Part shown: positions 1 to 6,693 of the stretch, piece after piece | Position numbering within the stretch: the first letter of the stretch is position 1 | Layout of the letters: every line of letters begins with the position of its first letter | Source of the DNA: Desulfobacterales bacterium | Lineage (GTDB): Bacteria; Desulfobacterota; Desulfobacteria; Desulfobacterales; JAUWMJ01 | Assembly (NCBI GenBank): GCA_030613225.1 | Contig: JAUWMJ010000065.1 | Coordinates: 1 to 10,208, forward strand | Length of the DNA: 10,208 nt | Direction: 5' to 3' | Position numbers and translations under genes: made by a program | Notes under the pieces: model-generated | The model's input: the letters and a program-made list of their open reading frames with translations, nothing else | Database searches by the model: none | What the model was told of the DNA's origin: nothing

Positions 1-68
1 GTAATTGCAAATTTGGCTCCAAATTTTGGATTAGGTCTGTCGAAGATGACGTTTTTCTTATAAATACA

Positions 69-92
69 CGTTCCAAATGCAGTCCTGGAACG
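69..92. repeat. Short perfect hairpin upstream of the cyclase gene
   Basis: CGTTCCA at 69-75 is matched by its exact reverse complement TGGAACG at 86-92, leaving a 10-nt loop. It sits just before the GAACC array (99-136) and about 75 bp before the cyclase start. No T-run follows, so it does not look like an intrinsic terminator. A link with the neighbouring array is possible because both contain GGAAC, but this is inference. Confidence 0.5.
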
Positions 93-98
93 AAAATG

Positions 99-136
99 GA
101 ACCTTGAACCTCTGAACCTTTGAACCCGTGAACGCC
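99..136. repeat. Degenerate GAACC short-unit tandem array (period 7-8)
   Basis: GAACC-type cores start at 99, 106, 114, 122 and 130, so the steps are 7, 8, 8 and 8 bp. A typical unit is TTGAACCT. The array ends 29 bp before the cyclase ATG and does not contain its ribosome-binding site. Positions 100-118 match the reverse complement of 6526-6544 at 18 of 19 bases, so a related array lies in opposite orientation beyond the last rightward gene. There is no open reading frame or spacer structure, and the function is unknown. Confidence 0.75.
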
Positions 137-165
137 TACCAATATTTTTATAAAGGTTTTTTATA

Positions 166-1761
166 ATGACCAGCTCAAGACCAAAGAAAAAAATAGGACG
201 GATAATTAATTTTTTGATGATAACCGGGAATGCCATCGGAGCCACTTTGGTCTATTTATATCTTTCCGGTATCAATCAACCCTTGCAAGCCAGGCAGGAT
301 ATTCCTCCTTATTACGAGGATATATTTTTTCTGATCGTCACAGGTCTCCTTATATCCTTTTCCTTGTTGATTAGGCGGTTATCTGTTCGCTTGTACCAGG
401 TAGCAAATGATGAAGTGCCAATTGACAGTATGGACAGTAGATCCGCCCAAATTCTTAAAAAAAAGGCTGTTCAATTTCCTGCCCGTATGGCGGCAGTCTG
501 TTTTTTAGTGTGGATACTGGCAGGCTTTATATTCGGGCTGCTTGAGCCGGTTATCACCCAAATTCTTTATGGAGCCGAGCCGCCTGATTTAATTAATTGT
601 TTAAAACGGTTCTTTTATATTGCAATTATCGGTGGCTCAGTCACGGCGCTCTTTATCTATTTTACTATAGAAAATCATTGGCGAAGAGTTATACCAAAGT
701 TTTTTCCTGAAGGTGATTTGAGTCAGGTGAATGATGTATTTAAGCTCCACGTACGTCATCGGCTTTGCATCGCCTTTGTTGCCATCAGCCTGGTGCCTCT
801 CCCTTTGCTTGGTATTGCAGCCTATACAAAAGCACAGGGGTTGCATAATGCCGACGCGATAACAAGAGCCCAACTCCTTTCCTCTTTATCTATGGAAATC
901 ATAACCATCACTGTTATTTGTGTTATTTTCTCCATTGCATTATCAGCCTTTGTTTCCGTCAGTGTTGCTGCCCCTCTTGCTCAGCTCGAAGATGCCATGA
1001 AAGAGGTGAAAAAAGGAAACCTGGATGTACGTGTAGAAATTGTATCAAACGATGAAATCGGGTCAGTTGCCGAAGGTTTCAACCTCATGGCTAAAGGATT
1101 AAAAGAGTCTGAGTTAATAAAGGAATCTTTTGGGAAATATGTCAGCCAGGAAATACGAGATGAAATCCTGGCGGGGAAGGTATCCCTGGATGGAGAAATG
1201 AAAAGGGTGACGCTGTTGTTTTCCGATCTTAGGGACTTCACGCCATTTGTTGAATCTACTCATCCCAAACAGGTCGTCACCATAATGAACCAGTATTTTA
1301 CCCAGATGACGGAAGCCATCAAAGAAAACCGTGGCCTTGTTCTCCAGTATGTCGGCGATGAGATTGAAGCGGTATTCGGAGCCCCTGTAAGCTATGACGA
1401 CCATACGGATATGGCTGTTAAGGCTTCATTGGAAATGAGAAGGCGACTGATCGCATTGAATAAAAGCTTTGAGAAACAAGGATTCAATCCACTCCAACAT
1501 GGGATCGGCATTCATACCGGAGCTGTATTGGCAGGCAATATCGGGAGCAAAGACCGAATTTCATACGCTCTTGTAGGCGATACAGTAAATTTGGCCTCAA
1601 GAATCCAAGGACTTACCAGGGAGTTTTCCTGTGATGTCATCCTTAGTCAAACCACTAATAGCCTTCTAACCGGCAATTTTATTGCCGAGCAGTTGTCTGC
1701 TGTTAATGTCAAAGGCAAGAAAGAAAAGGTATTGATTTATAAACTTGTAGATCATGCTTGA
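166..1761 (+). CDS. Membrane class III adenylate/guanylate cyclase with HAMP domain
   Basis: This 531-residue protein has about six hydrophobic segments (near residues 13-34, 52-69, 108-130, 149-167, 200-220 and 244-268). A HAMP linker follows (about 262-313), then a C-terminal class III nucleotidyl cyclase domain (about 340-528). Both metal-binding aspartates are present: D354 in FSDLRDFT and D398 in YVGDEIEAVFG. The transition-state pair N475 and R479 lies in GDTVNLASRI, so catalysis looks intact. The base-recognition positions are unusual: the usual Lys (ATP) or Glu (GTP) is Q394, and the partner Asp/Thr position is A468. ATP or GTP use therefore cannot be assigned. The domain order implies that a membrane or periplasmic signal is passed through HAMP to a cytoplasmic cyclase. 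The ATG at 166 has only a weak AAAGG at 152-156. The next gene, also a signalling enzyme, starts 115 bp downstream. Confidence 0.9.
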   Translation: MTSSRPKKKIGRIINFLMITGNAIGATLVYLYLSGINQPLQARQDIPPYYEDIFFLIVTGLLISFSLLIRRLSVRLYQVANDEVPIDSMDSRSAQILKKKAVQFPARMAAVCFLVWILAGFIFGLLEPVITQILYGAEPPDLINCLKRFFYIAIIGGSVTALFIYFTIENHWRRVIPKFFPEGDLSQVNDVFKLHVRHRLCIAFVAISLVPLPLLGIAAYTKAQGLHNADAITRAQLLSSLSMEIITITVICVIFSIALSAFVSVSVAAPLAQLEDAMKEVKKGNLDVRVEIVSNDEIGSVAEGFNLMAKGLKESELIKESFGKYVSQEIRDEILAGKVSLDGEMKRVTLLFSDLRDFTPFVESTHPKQVVTIMNQYFTQMTEAIKENRGLVLQYVGDEIEAVFGAPVSYDDHTDMAVKASLEMRRRLIALNKSFEKQGFNPLQHGIGIHTGAVLAGNIGSKDRISYALVGDTVNLASRIQGLTREFSCDVILSQTTNSLLTGNFIAEQLSAVNVKGKKEKVLIYKLVDHA

Positions 1762-1864
1762 TGAATTTGTAAAAAGACGCTTTTCAGAATTTTTTCGAGA
1801 GCATCATGCCTGAATTGTTTTAATTTTAGTTAGCTTTTTTTCTCCCGCCTTGAAGAGCACTGAT

Positions 1865-1870
1865 AAGGAG
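1865..1870 (+). promoter_or_regulatory. Ribosome-binding site fixing the GAF-GGDEF start
   Basis: AAGGAG lies 6 nt before ATG at 1877. An in-frame TTG at 1850 would place this motif inside the coding region and has no comparable site upstream. The ATG at 1877 is therefore preferred. Confidence 0.8.
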
Positions 1871-1876
1871 AAATTC

Positions 1877-2920
1877 ATGATTGACGGCAAGTCTGATAAA
1901 AATGAATGTTTATATGAGACCGATGCGCTTTTAGCATGTGTGGAAATCGGAAAAGCCTTAACTTCCACACTTGATTTAAAAAAGATACTTGAGCTTATCA
2001 TGGTAAAAGTCAGCCGACTGATTGAGGCCCAGAACTGGTCCCTTCTTTTAAAAAATGAAACAACAGAGGAATTAACCTTTGATATCGTAGTCGGTATTAA
2101 TCGTGATCTTATTATAGGAGTCCGCCTGGAACCTGGTGAAGGTATTTCAGGGCACGTAGTCCGGACAGGCATCCCAATGTTTTTATCGGGTGTTAAAGAT
2201 GATCCCAGATTCAGCAGGAAAGTGGATAAACTGACCGGGTTTAAAACAAAATCAATTATCTGTGTTCCTCTTAAAATCCATGGAAAGGTACTTGGGGTTA
2301 TTGAAATCGTGAATGTTAAAAATATAGCTTTATTTGAAACAAAATATCTTCCCTTTCTTACAATTATTACAGACTATGCAGCCATTGCCATTGAAAATTC
2401 GCGGTTATTTGCAAAAATTCAACTTATGAATGTAACAGATGAATATACAGGTCTTTATAACGCACGATATCTCCATCAGATTTTCGGAGAACTTATTGAA
2501 AATTCAGGCCGCCGGGACTTTGAATTTGCAGTTGTCTTTGTTGACATAGATAATTTTAAAACGGTTGTGGATTCGCATGGCCACCTGCTCGGCACAAAAA
2601 TGCTGAAAGAACTTGGACAGACCATTACAGACTGTCTTTGTCAAAAGGATATCCTTGTTAAATACGGAGGGGATGAATATGTTATTATACTTCCGGACAG
2701 TAATAAACAGGAGGCAAAAAAACAAACTGAAAAAATTCTATCTGCAATCAGAGAAACGACCTACCTGCAATCGGAATCCCGGCCGGTTAAGGTTACAGCC
2801 AGCTTTGGAATTGCCATGTACCCTGCGGATGCCGGGACAATAAAAGATCTCCTTATTCTGGCAGATAAAACCATGTACAGGGTTAAAAATACAACCAAAG
2901 ACGCTGTAGCCACATTATAA
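1877..2920 (+). CDS. GAF-GGDEF signalling protein, probably with a degenerate GGDEF site
   Basis: The 347-residue soluble protein has an N-terminal GAF sensor domain (about 28-173) and a GGDEF diguanylate-cyclase-type domain (about 186-340) with signature GGDEY at 264-268. The metal Asp D223 (in DIDNFK) and the D266/E267 pair are kept. In the PleD-type enzyme an Asn (in FKxxND) and an Asp (in GHxxGD) bind the guanine base. Here they are V231 and T240, so normal GTP binding is doubtful. The inhibitory RxxD site five residues before the signature is also missing (it reads CQKD). No membrane segment is seen, so the GAF domain would sense a cytoplasmic ligand. The protein may be a c-di-GMP synthase with altered specificity, a catalytically dead regulator, or a GTP sensor. 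It lies 115 bp after the cyclase gene. Confidence 0.88.
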   Translation: MIDGKSDKNECLYETDALLACVEIGKALTSTLDLKKILELIMVKVSRLIEAQNWSLLLKNETTEELTFDIVVGINRDLIIGVRLEPGEGISGHVVRTGIPMFLSGVKDDPRFSRKVDKLTGFKTKSIICVPLKIHGKVLGVIEIVNVKNIALFETKYLPFLTIITDYAAIAIENSRLFAKIQLMNVTDEYTGLYNARYLHQIFGELIENSGRRDFEFAVVFVDIDNFKTVVDSHGHLLGTKMLKELGQTITDCLCQKDILVKYGGDEYVIILPDSNKQEAKKQTEKILSAIRETTYLQSESRPVKVTASFGIAMYPADAGTIKDLLILADKTMYRVKNTTKDAVATL

Positions 2921-2921
2921 A

Positions 2922-2948
2922 TTGACATTTTGTAAAAAGTGATAAAAT
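2922..2948 (+). promoter_or_regulatory. Candidate sigma-70-like promoter for the protease gene
   Basis: TTGACA at 2922-2927 is followed after 15 bp by TAAAAT at 2943-2948, directly after the GAF-GGDEF stop codon. The spacer is shorter than the usual 16-18 bp, so the call is weak. If used, the whole heptamer hairpin at 2957-3050 would lie in the 5' untranslated leader of the protease mRNA. Confidence 0.35.
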
Positions 2949-2956
2949 TGCTTATG

Positions 2957-3050
2957 CGGGTTTCGGGTTACGGGTTTCGGGGTACGGGTTAGAAAAAAGG
3001 ATTATATCCGATTAATAACCCGCACCTCGCAACCCGCAACACGCAACACG
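2957..3050. repeat. Two-armed heptamer hairpin (5+5 units of 7 bp)
   Basis: The left arm (2957-2991) is five consecutive 7-bp units starting at 2957, 2964, 2971, 2978 and 2985, with consensus CGGGTTW. The right arm (3016-3050) is five consecutive 7-bp units starting at 3016, 3023, 3030, 3037 and 3044, with consensus CAACMCG. The arms are reverse complements at about 28 of 35 positions, and the innermost pair CGGGTTA/TAACCCG is perfect. The 24-nt loop contains a small GGAT/ATCC stem. It fills most of the gap between the GAF-GGDEF gene and the protease gene. No T-run follows the right arm, so an intrinsic terminator is not indicated. Confidence 0.9.
2958..2988 (+). other. Putative G-quadruplex motif
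   Basis: On the plus strand five runs of at least three G occur at 2958-2960, 2965-2967, 2972-2974, 2979-2982 and 2986-2988. They are separated by loops of 4, 4, 4 and 3 nt, which meets the usual G3+N1-7 pattern. The motif is the left arm of the heptamer hairpin, so in single-stranded DNA or leader RNA quadruplex folding and hairpin pairing would exclude each other. Folding is inferred from sequence only. Confidence 0.6.
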
Positions 3051-3080
3051 GATATGGGTAGCGATTAATGTTATTGTAAG

Positions 3081-3086
3081 TATAAT
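3081..3086 (+). promoter_or_regulatory. Candidate -10 box close to the protease gene
   Basis: A perfect TATAAT lies 20 bp before the protease ATG. Transcription starting about 7 bp downstream would still include the CGGAGG ribosome-binding site at 3095-3100. No TTGACA-like -35 is visible 16-18 bp upstream, so an activator or alternative sigma factor would be needed, or the match is chance. Confidence 0.3.
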
Positions 3087-3106
3087 CAGATTTACGGAGG
3101 TAAAAA

Positions 3107-4543
3107 ATGAAAACAGCAAAAAAATTAGTTACATATATTATGGTTTTATTTTTTGCAGGGCTTTTGTTGGGATTTGCACCCAATGCAGCAATATCAAAAA
3201 CTGCTGTACAAGGCACAATGATTCCTATGAATTTTACTGATCTGGCCCAAAAAGCCAGACCAGGAGTGGTGAATATCCGGACAGTAAAAATTGTAAAAGG
3301 GGGAGGACGTGTCTTTCGTCATTTTTTTGGAAAACCCTTTGGCAACAATGACCCGTTTAAGGACTTTTTAGAACCATTTATGAGACAGGACCCGCAAAAG
3401 GAATTTAAACAACGCAGTCTGGGTTCCGGTTTCATCATCGACCGTGAAGGATATATTGTTACAAATAATCATGTGGTAGAAAATGCAGACCAGATAAAGG
3501 TTAAACTTGCAAATGAAAAAGAGTTTGATGCAAAGATAGTAGGTCGCGATCCCAAAACCGATCTGGCACTTATTAAGATTGCTGCATCTTCTGATCTGGT
3601 TCCCCTTAAAATTGGTGATTCGGATGCGTTAAAAGTCGGCACATGGGTAGTGGCCATCGGAAGTCCCTTCGGGCTTGAGCAGACAGTAACTGCAGGAATT
3701 GTCAGCGCCAAGGGACGCATTCTGGGTTCCGGTCCATATGACGATTTTATTCAGACGGATGCCTCCATCAACCCTGGAAACAGCGGGGGACCGCTTATTA
3801 ACATGAAAGGTGAGGTCGTGGGTATTAATACGGCGATAATTGCAAGCGGTCAGGGCATAGGATTTGCCATTCCAATTAATCTTGCCGATGGAATTATTGC
3901 ACAGTTAAAAGCAAGCGGTGAAGTTACACGCGGCTGGCTGGGTGTAGGTATCCAGGACCTGACACCTGAACTTGCAGAATACTACAAGGTTAAAGATAAA
4001 AAAGGCGTTTTAATAACTCATGTTTTTGAGGGAGATCCTGCTGACAAAGGGGGGATAAAAGTCAAAGACATTATCATTAAAATAGATGGAAAACCGGTTC
4101 CGACTGCCCGTGAACTTTCCAGGAAAATCGCAGGGATTGTTGTAGGGAAAAAGACCGCCATATTGTTAATAAGAGACGGCAAAGAAAAAACTGTTTATAT
4201 CAAGATAGCCAAAAGACAGGATGACAAATCTCTTGTCAAGAAAGAAACTGAAAGCAGTGACGAATTAGGCCTCATGGCCTCGGAACTGACACCGGAAAAA
4301 GCAAGACAATTAGGGCATGACGAAAACGAAAAGGGCGTTATCATCACTAATGTCAAACCAGGCAGCAAAGGAGAACTGGCCGGAATTCGCCCGGGAGATC
4401 TTATAAAGGAAATTAATCGCAGACCGGTTTCAACACTGAATGATTACCAGATAAAGATGCAAAAAATTAAAAAAGGAGAAACTATCCATCTGCTGATAAA
4501 ACGAAGCAGAATCGGGTTTATTGTGATAAAAATTACAAAATAG
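3107..4543 (+). CDS. degP: Periplasmic Do-type serine protease/chaperone (DegP/HtrA family)
   Basis: This 478-residue protein has an N-terminal signal peptide (basic MKTAKK, hydrophobic core to about residue 24, likely cut near 28-31). A trypsin-like protease domain follows, with catalytic triad H122 (TNNHVVEN), D152 (TDLALIKI) and S226 (GNSGGPL). Two PDZ domains come next (about 276-368 and 387-476). Family members degrade or refold misfolded envelope proteins, and PDZ1 binds substrate termini and controls activity. The length and two PDZ domains fit DegP/DegQ rather than single-PDZ DegS. The LA-loop region (about 65-103) is rich in Phe and Asp, and the whole protein has no cysteine. The ATG is preceded at 6 nt by CGGAGG (3095-3100). 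The nucleotidase gene starts 19 bp after the stop, so co-transcription is likely. The DegP versus DegQ choice is not resolved. Confidence 0.95.
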   Translation: MKTAKKLVTYIMVLFFAGLLLGFAPNAAISKTAVQGTMIPMNFTDLAQKARPGVVNIRTVKIVKGGGRVFRHFFGKPFGNNDPFKDFLEPFMRQDPQKEFKQRSLGSGFIIDREGYIVTNNHVVENADQIKVKLANEKEFDAKIVGRDPKTDLALIKIAASSDLVPLKIGDSDALKVGTWVVAIGSPFGLEQTVTAGIVSAKGRILGSGPYDDFIQTDASINPGNSGGPLINMKGEVVGINTAIIASGQGIGFAIPINLADGIIAQLKASGEVTRGWLGVGIQDLTPELAEYYKVKDKKGVLITHVFEGDPADKGGIKVKDIIIKIDGKPVPTARELSRKIAGIVVGKKTAILLIRDGKEKTVYIKIAKRQDDKSLVKKETESSDELGLMASELTPEKARQLGHDENEKGVIITNVKPGSKGELAGIRPGDLIKEINRRPVSTLNDYQIKMQKIKKGETIHLLIKRSRIGFIVIKITK

Positions 4544-4562
4544 GAGAGTAAGAGGTTTATAA

Positions 4563-6506
4563 ATGAAACGTTTACTAGCTTACCTTGTGCCATTTTTGTT
4601 GATAACGATATCTCAACAAATCGTAGCAGCTGAAAAAACATTGACAATCATTCATTCAAATGACCTGCATTCTCATTTTTTAGGAGCCCCTCCAAATATT
4701 GCCTATACCCCTTTTATTACCGGAGATGACGAAACCATCGGCGGATTAGCCAGAATTGCGACCGTTATAAAGACGGTTAAACAAAATCGCAAGAACCCGG
4801 TACTCGTTCTTGATGCAGGTGACTTTCTGATGGGATCGTTGTTTCATATGCTCAGTCGAGAACACTCCTTTGAATTGAAACTTTTGAGCATGATGGGATA
4901 TGATGCTGTAACTCTTGGCAATCATGAATTTGACCTGAAACCGGACGGGCTTGCGCGAATACTAAGGACTGCTCATGGTAACGGGCAGATCCCGCCGTTA
5001 GTTCTTTCCAATGCTGTTTTCAGTCAAGAAAGCAGCAAAGATGATTCCCTGGAAAAAATATTCACCCGTGGAATTGTCAAGCCGTATCTTATGCTGGAAA
5101 AAGCAGGAATTCGGATTGGCATTTTTGGACTAATGGGAAAAAACGCCGCCGAAGTCGCTCCCTTTGCATCTCCGGTTACCTTTGATGATCCGATCACCGC
5201 GGCACAAAGGATGGTTAAGGTTCTTCGGGAAACCGAAAAGGCCGATATGGTGATTTGCCTGTCTCACAGCGGGCTATGGGAAAATAAAAAACGTTCGGAA
5301 GATGAAAACCTGGCCAGGGAAGTAAACGGCATTGATATCATCATAAGCGGTCATACCCATACGAAAATGGAAGGGGCTTTACTGGTCAACGACACTATTA
5401 TTGTCCAGGCATGGGAATACGGCAAGCAATTGGGTGTGATTGATATCGCATATAATGACGGTCACGTTCCCCTTAAAAATTACAAGCTGGTGGATATCGA
5501 TGATAAGATTAAGGGAGATACTGAAGTTTCCGGGCAAATTAAAGCGTTTAAAGCTGACATCAACCGCCAGGTTCTGGCTAAAGAAGGTCTCACCTTCGAA
5601 AAGATTATTGCCCAAACGGATTTTGATATTTACCTGAAAACCGAGGAATCAAACCTGGGAAACCTCATTGCGGATTCCATACAGTGGTATATCAACAAAA
5701 ACGATTATAACCCTGCCGATCCTGCCACCAAAGTTGTGGCTTCCATAATTTCCAACGGTGTTATCCGGGATCCGATTGTTAAAGGAAAAACCGGACAAAT
5801 TGCAGTGTGCGATGTATTCCGTGCCATACCTCTTGGAATCGGCTTTGATGATGCTGAAACCATGGGCTACCCGCTGATTACCATTTACGTTTATCCATCG
5901 GAATTAAAGAAAGCCTTAGAGGTCTTAACCAGCGTCTACCCGCTGAAAGGCAGCGACTATTTTCTGCAGGTATCAGGGGTACAGTTTACTTACAATCCGT
6001 ATCGTATGATATTCGACAGGGTTACTGAAATCCGGATAGGAGATGAAGAAAACGGTTACCAGCTTCTGGACTACTCGGAATCAAATCGCAAACTGTTGCG
6101 TATTGGGGCCGACATTTACAACGCAACGTTTTTGAAGATCATCGGAGACTTTACCTGGCATGTTCTGGATATTGTACCTAAAGATCACAATGGGAATCCC
6201 ATTGATGACCTAAAAACCATGCGCCTGGATTCGGATAAACAAAAGCCGGGAATTCAGGAACTTAAGGAGTGGAAGGCTGTTATGGAGTATATCAAAAGCT
6301 TTCCGGATACCGATGGTAATGGCTTACCAAATGTCCCTGACAAATACCGGAATAAATTAGGCAGAAATGTAATCGAAGCCAGTTTGAACCCGTACAAGCT
6401 GCTCAAACGGGGAACTTACGTTACCTGGCTGGCATTTTCCGCACTGCTGCTTGGAATTCTCTTAATTCTGACAACAGGCTGGTTCATTATTAAAAAAATA
6501 GTGTAA
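4563..6506 (+). CDS. Periplasmic membrane-anchored 5'-nucleotidase / 2',3'-cyclic phosphodiesterase family protein
   Basis: This 647-residue protein begins with a signal peptide (cut near residue 23, after IVAA). Its metallophosphoesterase domain has the expected two-metal ligands: D34 and H36 (SNDLHSH), D87 (DAGDF), N120/H121 (LGNHEFD), H235 (LSHSG), H264 and H266 (SGHTHT). The 5'-nucleotidase C-terminal substrate domain spans about 350-560, including ESNLGNLIAD. Near 582-593 an Asp/Asn-rich DTDGNGLPN stretch resembles calcium-binding thrombospondin type 3 loops. A transmembrane helix (about 621-643) with a KKIV tail would anchor it in the inner membrane, facing the periplasm. Family members hydrolyse extracellular nucleotides, cyclic nucleotides or nucleotide sugars; the substrate here is not determined. 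AAGAGG at 4550-4555 is the likely ribosome-binding site. The gene shares an apparent operon with the protease gene, so it may serve nucleotide salvage or envelope upkeep. Confidence 0.9.
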   Translation: MKRLLAYLVPFLLITISQQIVAAEKTLTIIHSNDLHSHFLGAPPNIAYTPFITGDDETIGGLARIATVIKTVKQNRKNPVLVLDAGDFLMGSLFHMLSREHSFELKLLSMMGYDAVTLGNHEFDLKPDGLARILRTAHGNGQIPPLVLSNAVFSQESSKDDSLEKIFTRGIVKPYLMLEKAGIRIGIFGLMGKNAAEVAPFASPVTFDDPITAAQRMVKVLRETEKADMVICLSHSGLWENKKRSEDENLAREVNGIDIIISGHTHTKMEGALLVNDTIIVQAWEYGKQLGVIDIAYNDGHVPLKNYKLVDIDDKIKGDTEVSGQIKAFKADINRQVLAKEGLTFEKIIAQTDFDIYLKTEESNLGNLIADSIQWYINKNDYNPADPATKVVASIISNGVIRDPIVKGKTGQIAVCDVFRAIPLGIGFDDAETMGYPLITIYVYPSELKKALEVLTSVYPLKGSDYFLQVSGVQFTYNPYRMIFDRVTEIRIGDEENGYQLLDYSESNRKLLRIGADIYNATFLKIIGDFTWHVLDIVPKDHNGNPIDDLKTMRLDSDKQKPGIQELKEWKAVMEYIKSFPDTDGNGLPNVPDKYRNKLGRNVIEASLNPYKLLKRGTYVTWLAFSALLLGILLILTTGWFIIKKIV

Positions 6507-6510
6507 CTCA

Positions 6511-6546
6511 GGTTCAGGGGTTCACGGTTCAAAGGTTCAAGGTTTT
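6511..6546. repeat. GGTTCA short-unit tandem array (alternating 7/8 bp)
   Basis: GGTTCA cores start at 6511, 6519, 6526 and 6534, and a decayed GGTTTT at 6541, so the steps are 8, 7, 8 and 7 bp. It begins 4 bp after the nucleotidase stop codon. Its reverse complement closely resembles the array at 99-136. It runs straight into the heptamer array that follows, so the convergent gap carries two unrelated unit families back to back. Confidence 0.75.
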
Positions 6547-6609
6547 CGAGAAGGAATATCGAATTACGAAGGGTGCACTTCGACATTCGACATTCCTTGT
6601 TCGATATTC
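6547..6609. repeat. Palindromic heptamer array in the convergent gap (nine 7-bp units)
   Basis: Units fall in strict 7-bp register from 6547 to 6609. On the left they read like GAATATC and GAATTAC; on the right they read like GACATTC (twice in tandem at 6582-6595) and GATATTC. GAATATCGAA at 6554-6563 is the exact reverse complement of TTCGATATTC at 6600-6609. Inside, CGAAG (6567-6571) pairs with CTTCG (6578-6582). A bidirectional terminator would suit the position between converging genes, but neither strand has a T-run directly after the stem. Confidence 0.8.
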
Positions 6610-6693
6610 TGCGGTTCAGAAAAAATAAATGTAAAGCCAATAGCTACAATGGTCACGGTGTCAAGTGTGTGCAAAGACCAGCGTTCTACGGTT

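Noticed and set aside
18..30. 13-bp odd palindrome TCCAAATTTTGGA as an operator
   Set aside because: It is a single AT-rich site far from the cyclase start with no second copy, so chance is likely.
1771..1796. Intrinsic terminator after the cyclase gene
   Set aside because: The AAAAG/CTTTT stem is only 5 bp, AT-rich and not followed directly by a T-run.
1850..1876. Longer GAF-GGDEF start at TTG 1850
   Set aside because: It lacks a ribosome-binding site, whereas AAGGAG lies 6 nt before ATG 1877.
6416..6640. Small minus-strand frame with repeated LEPLNREPLN-like residues
   Set aside because: The residues are simply the translation of the GGTTCA array and it overlaps the nucleotidase 3' end.
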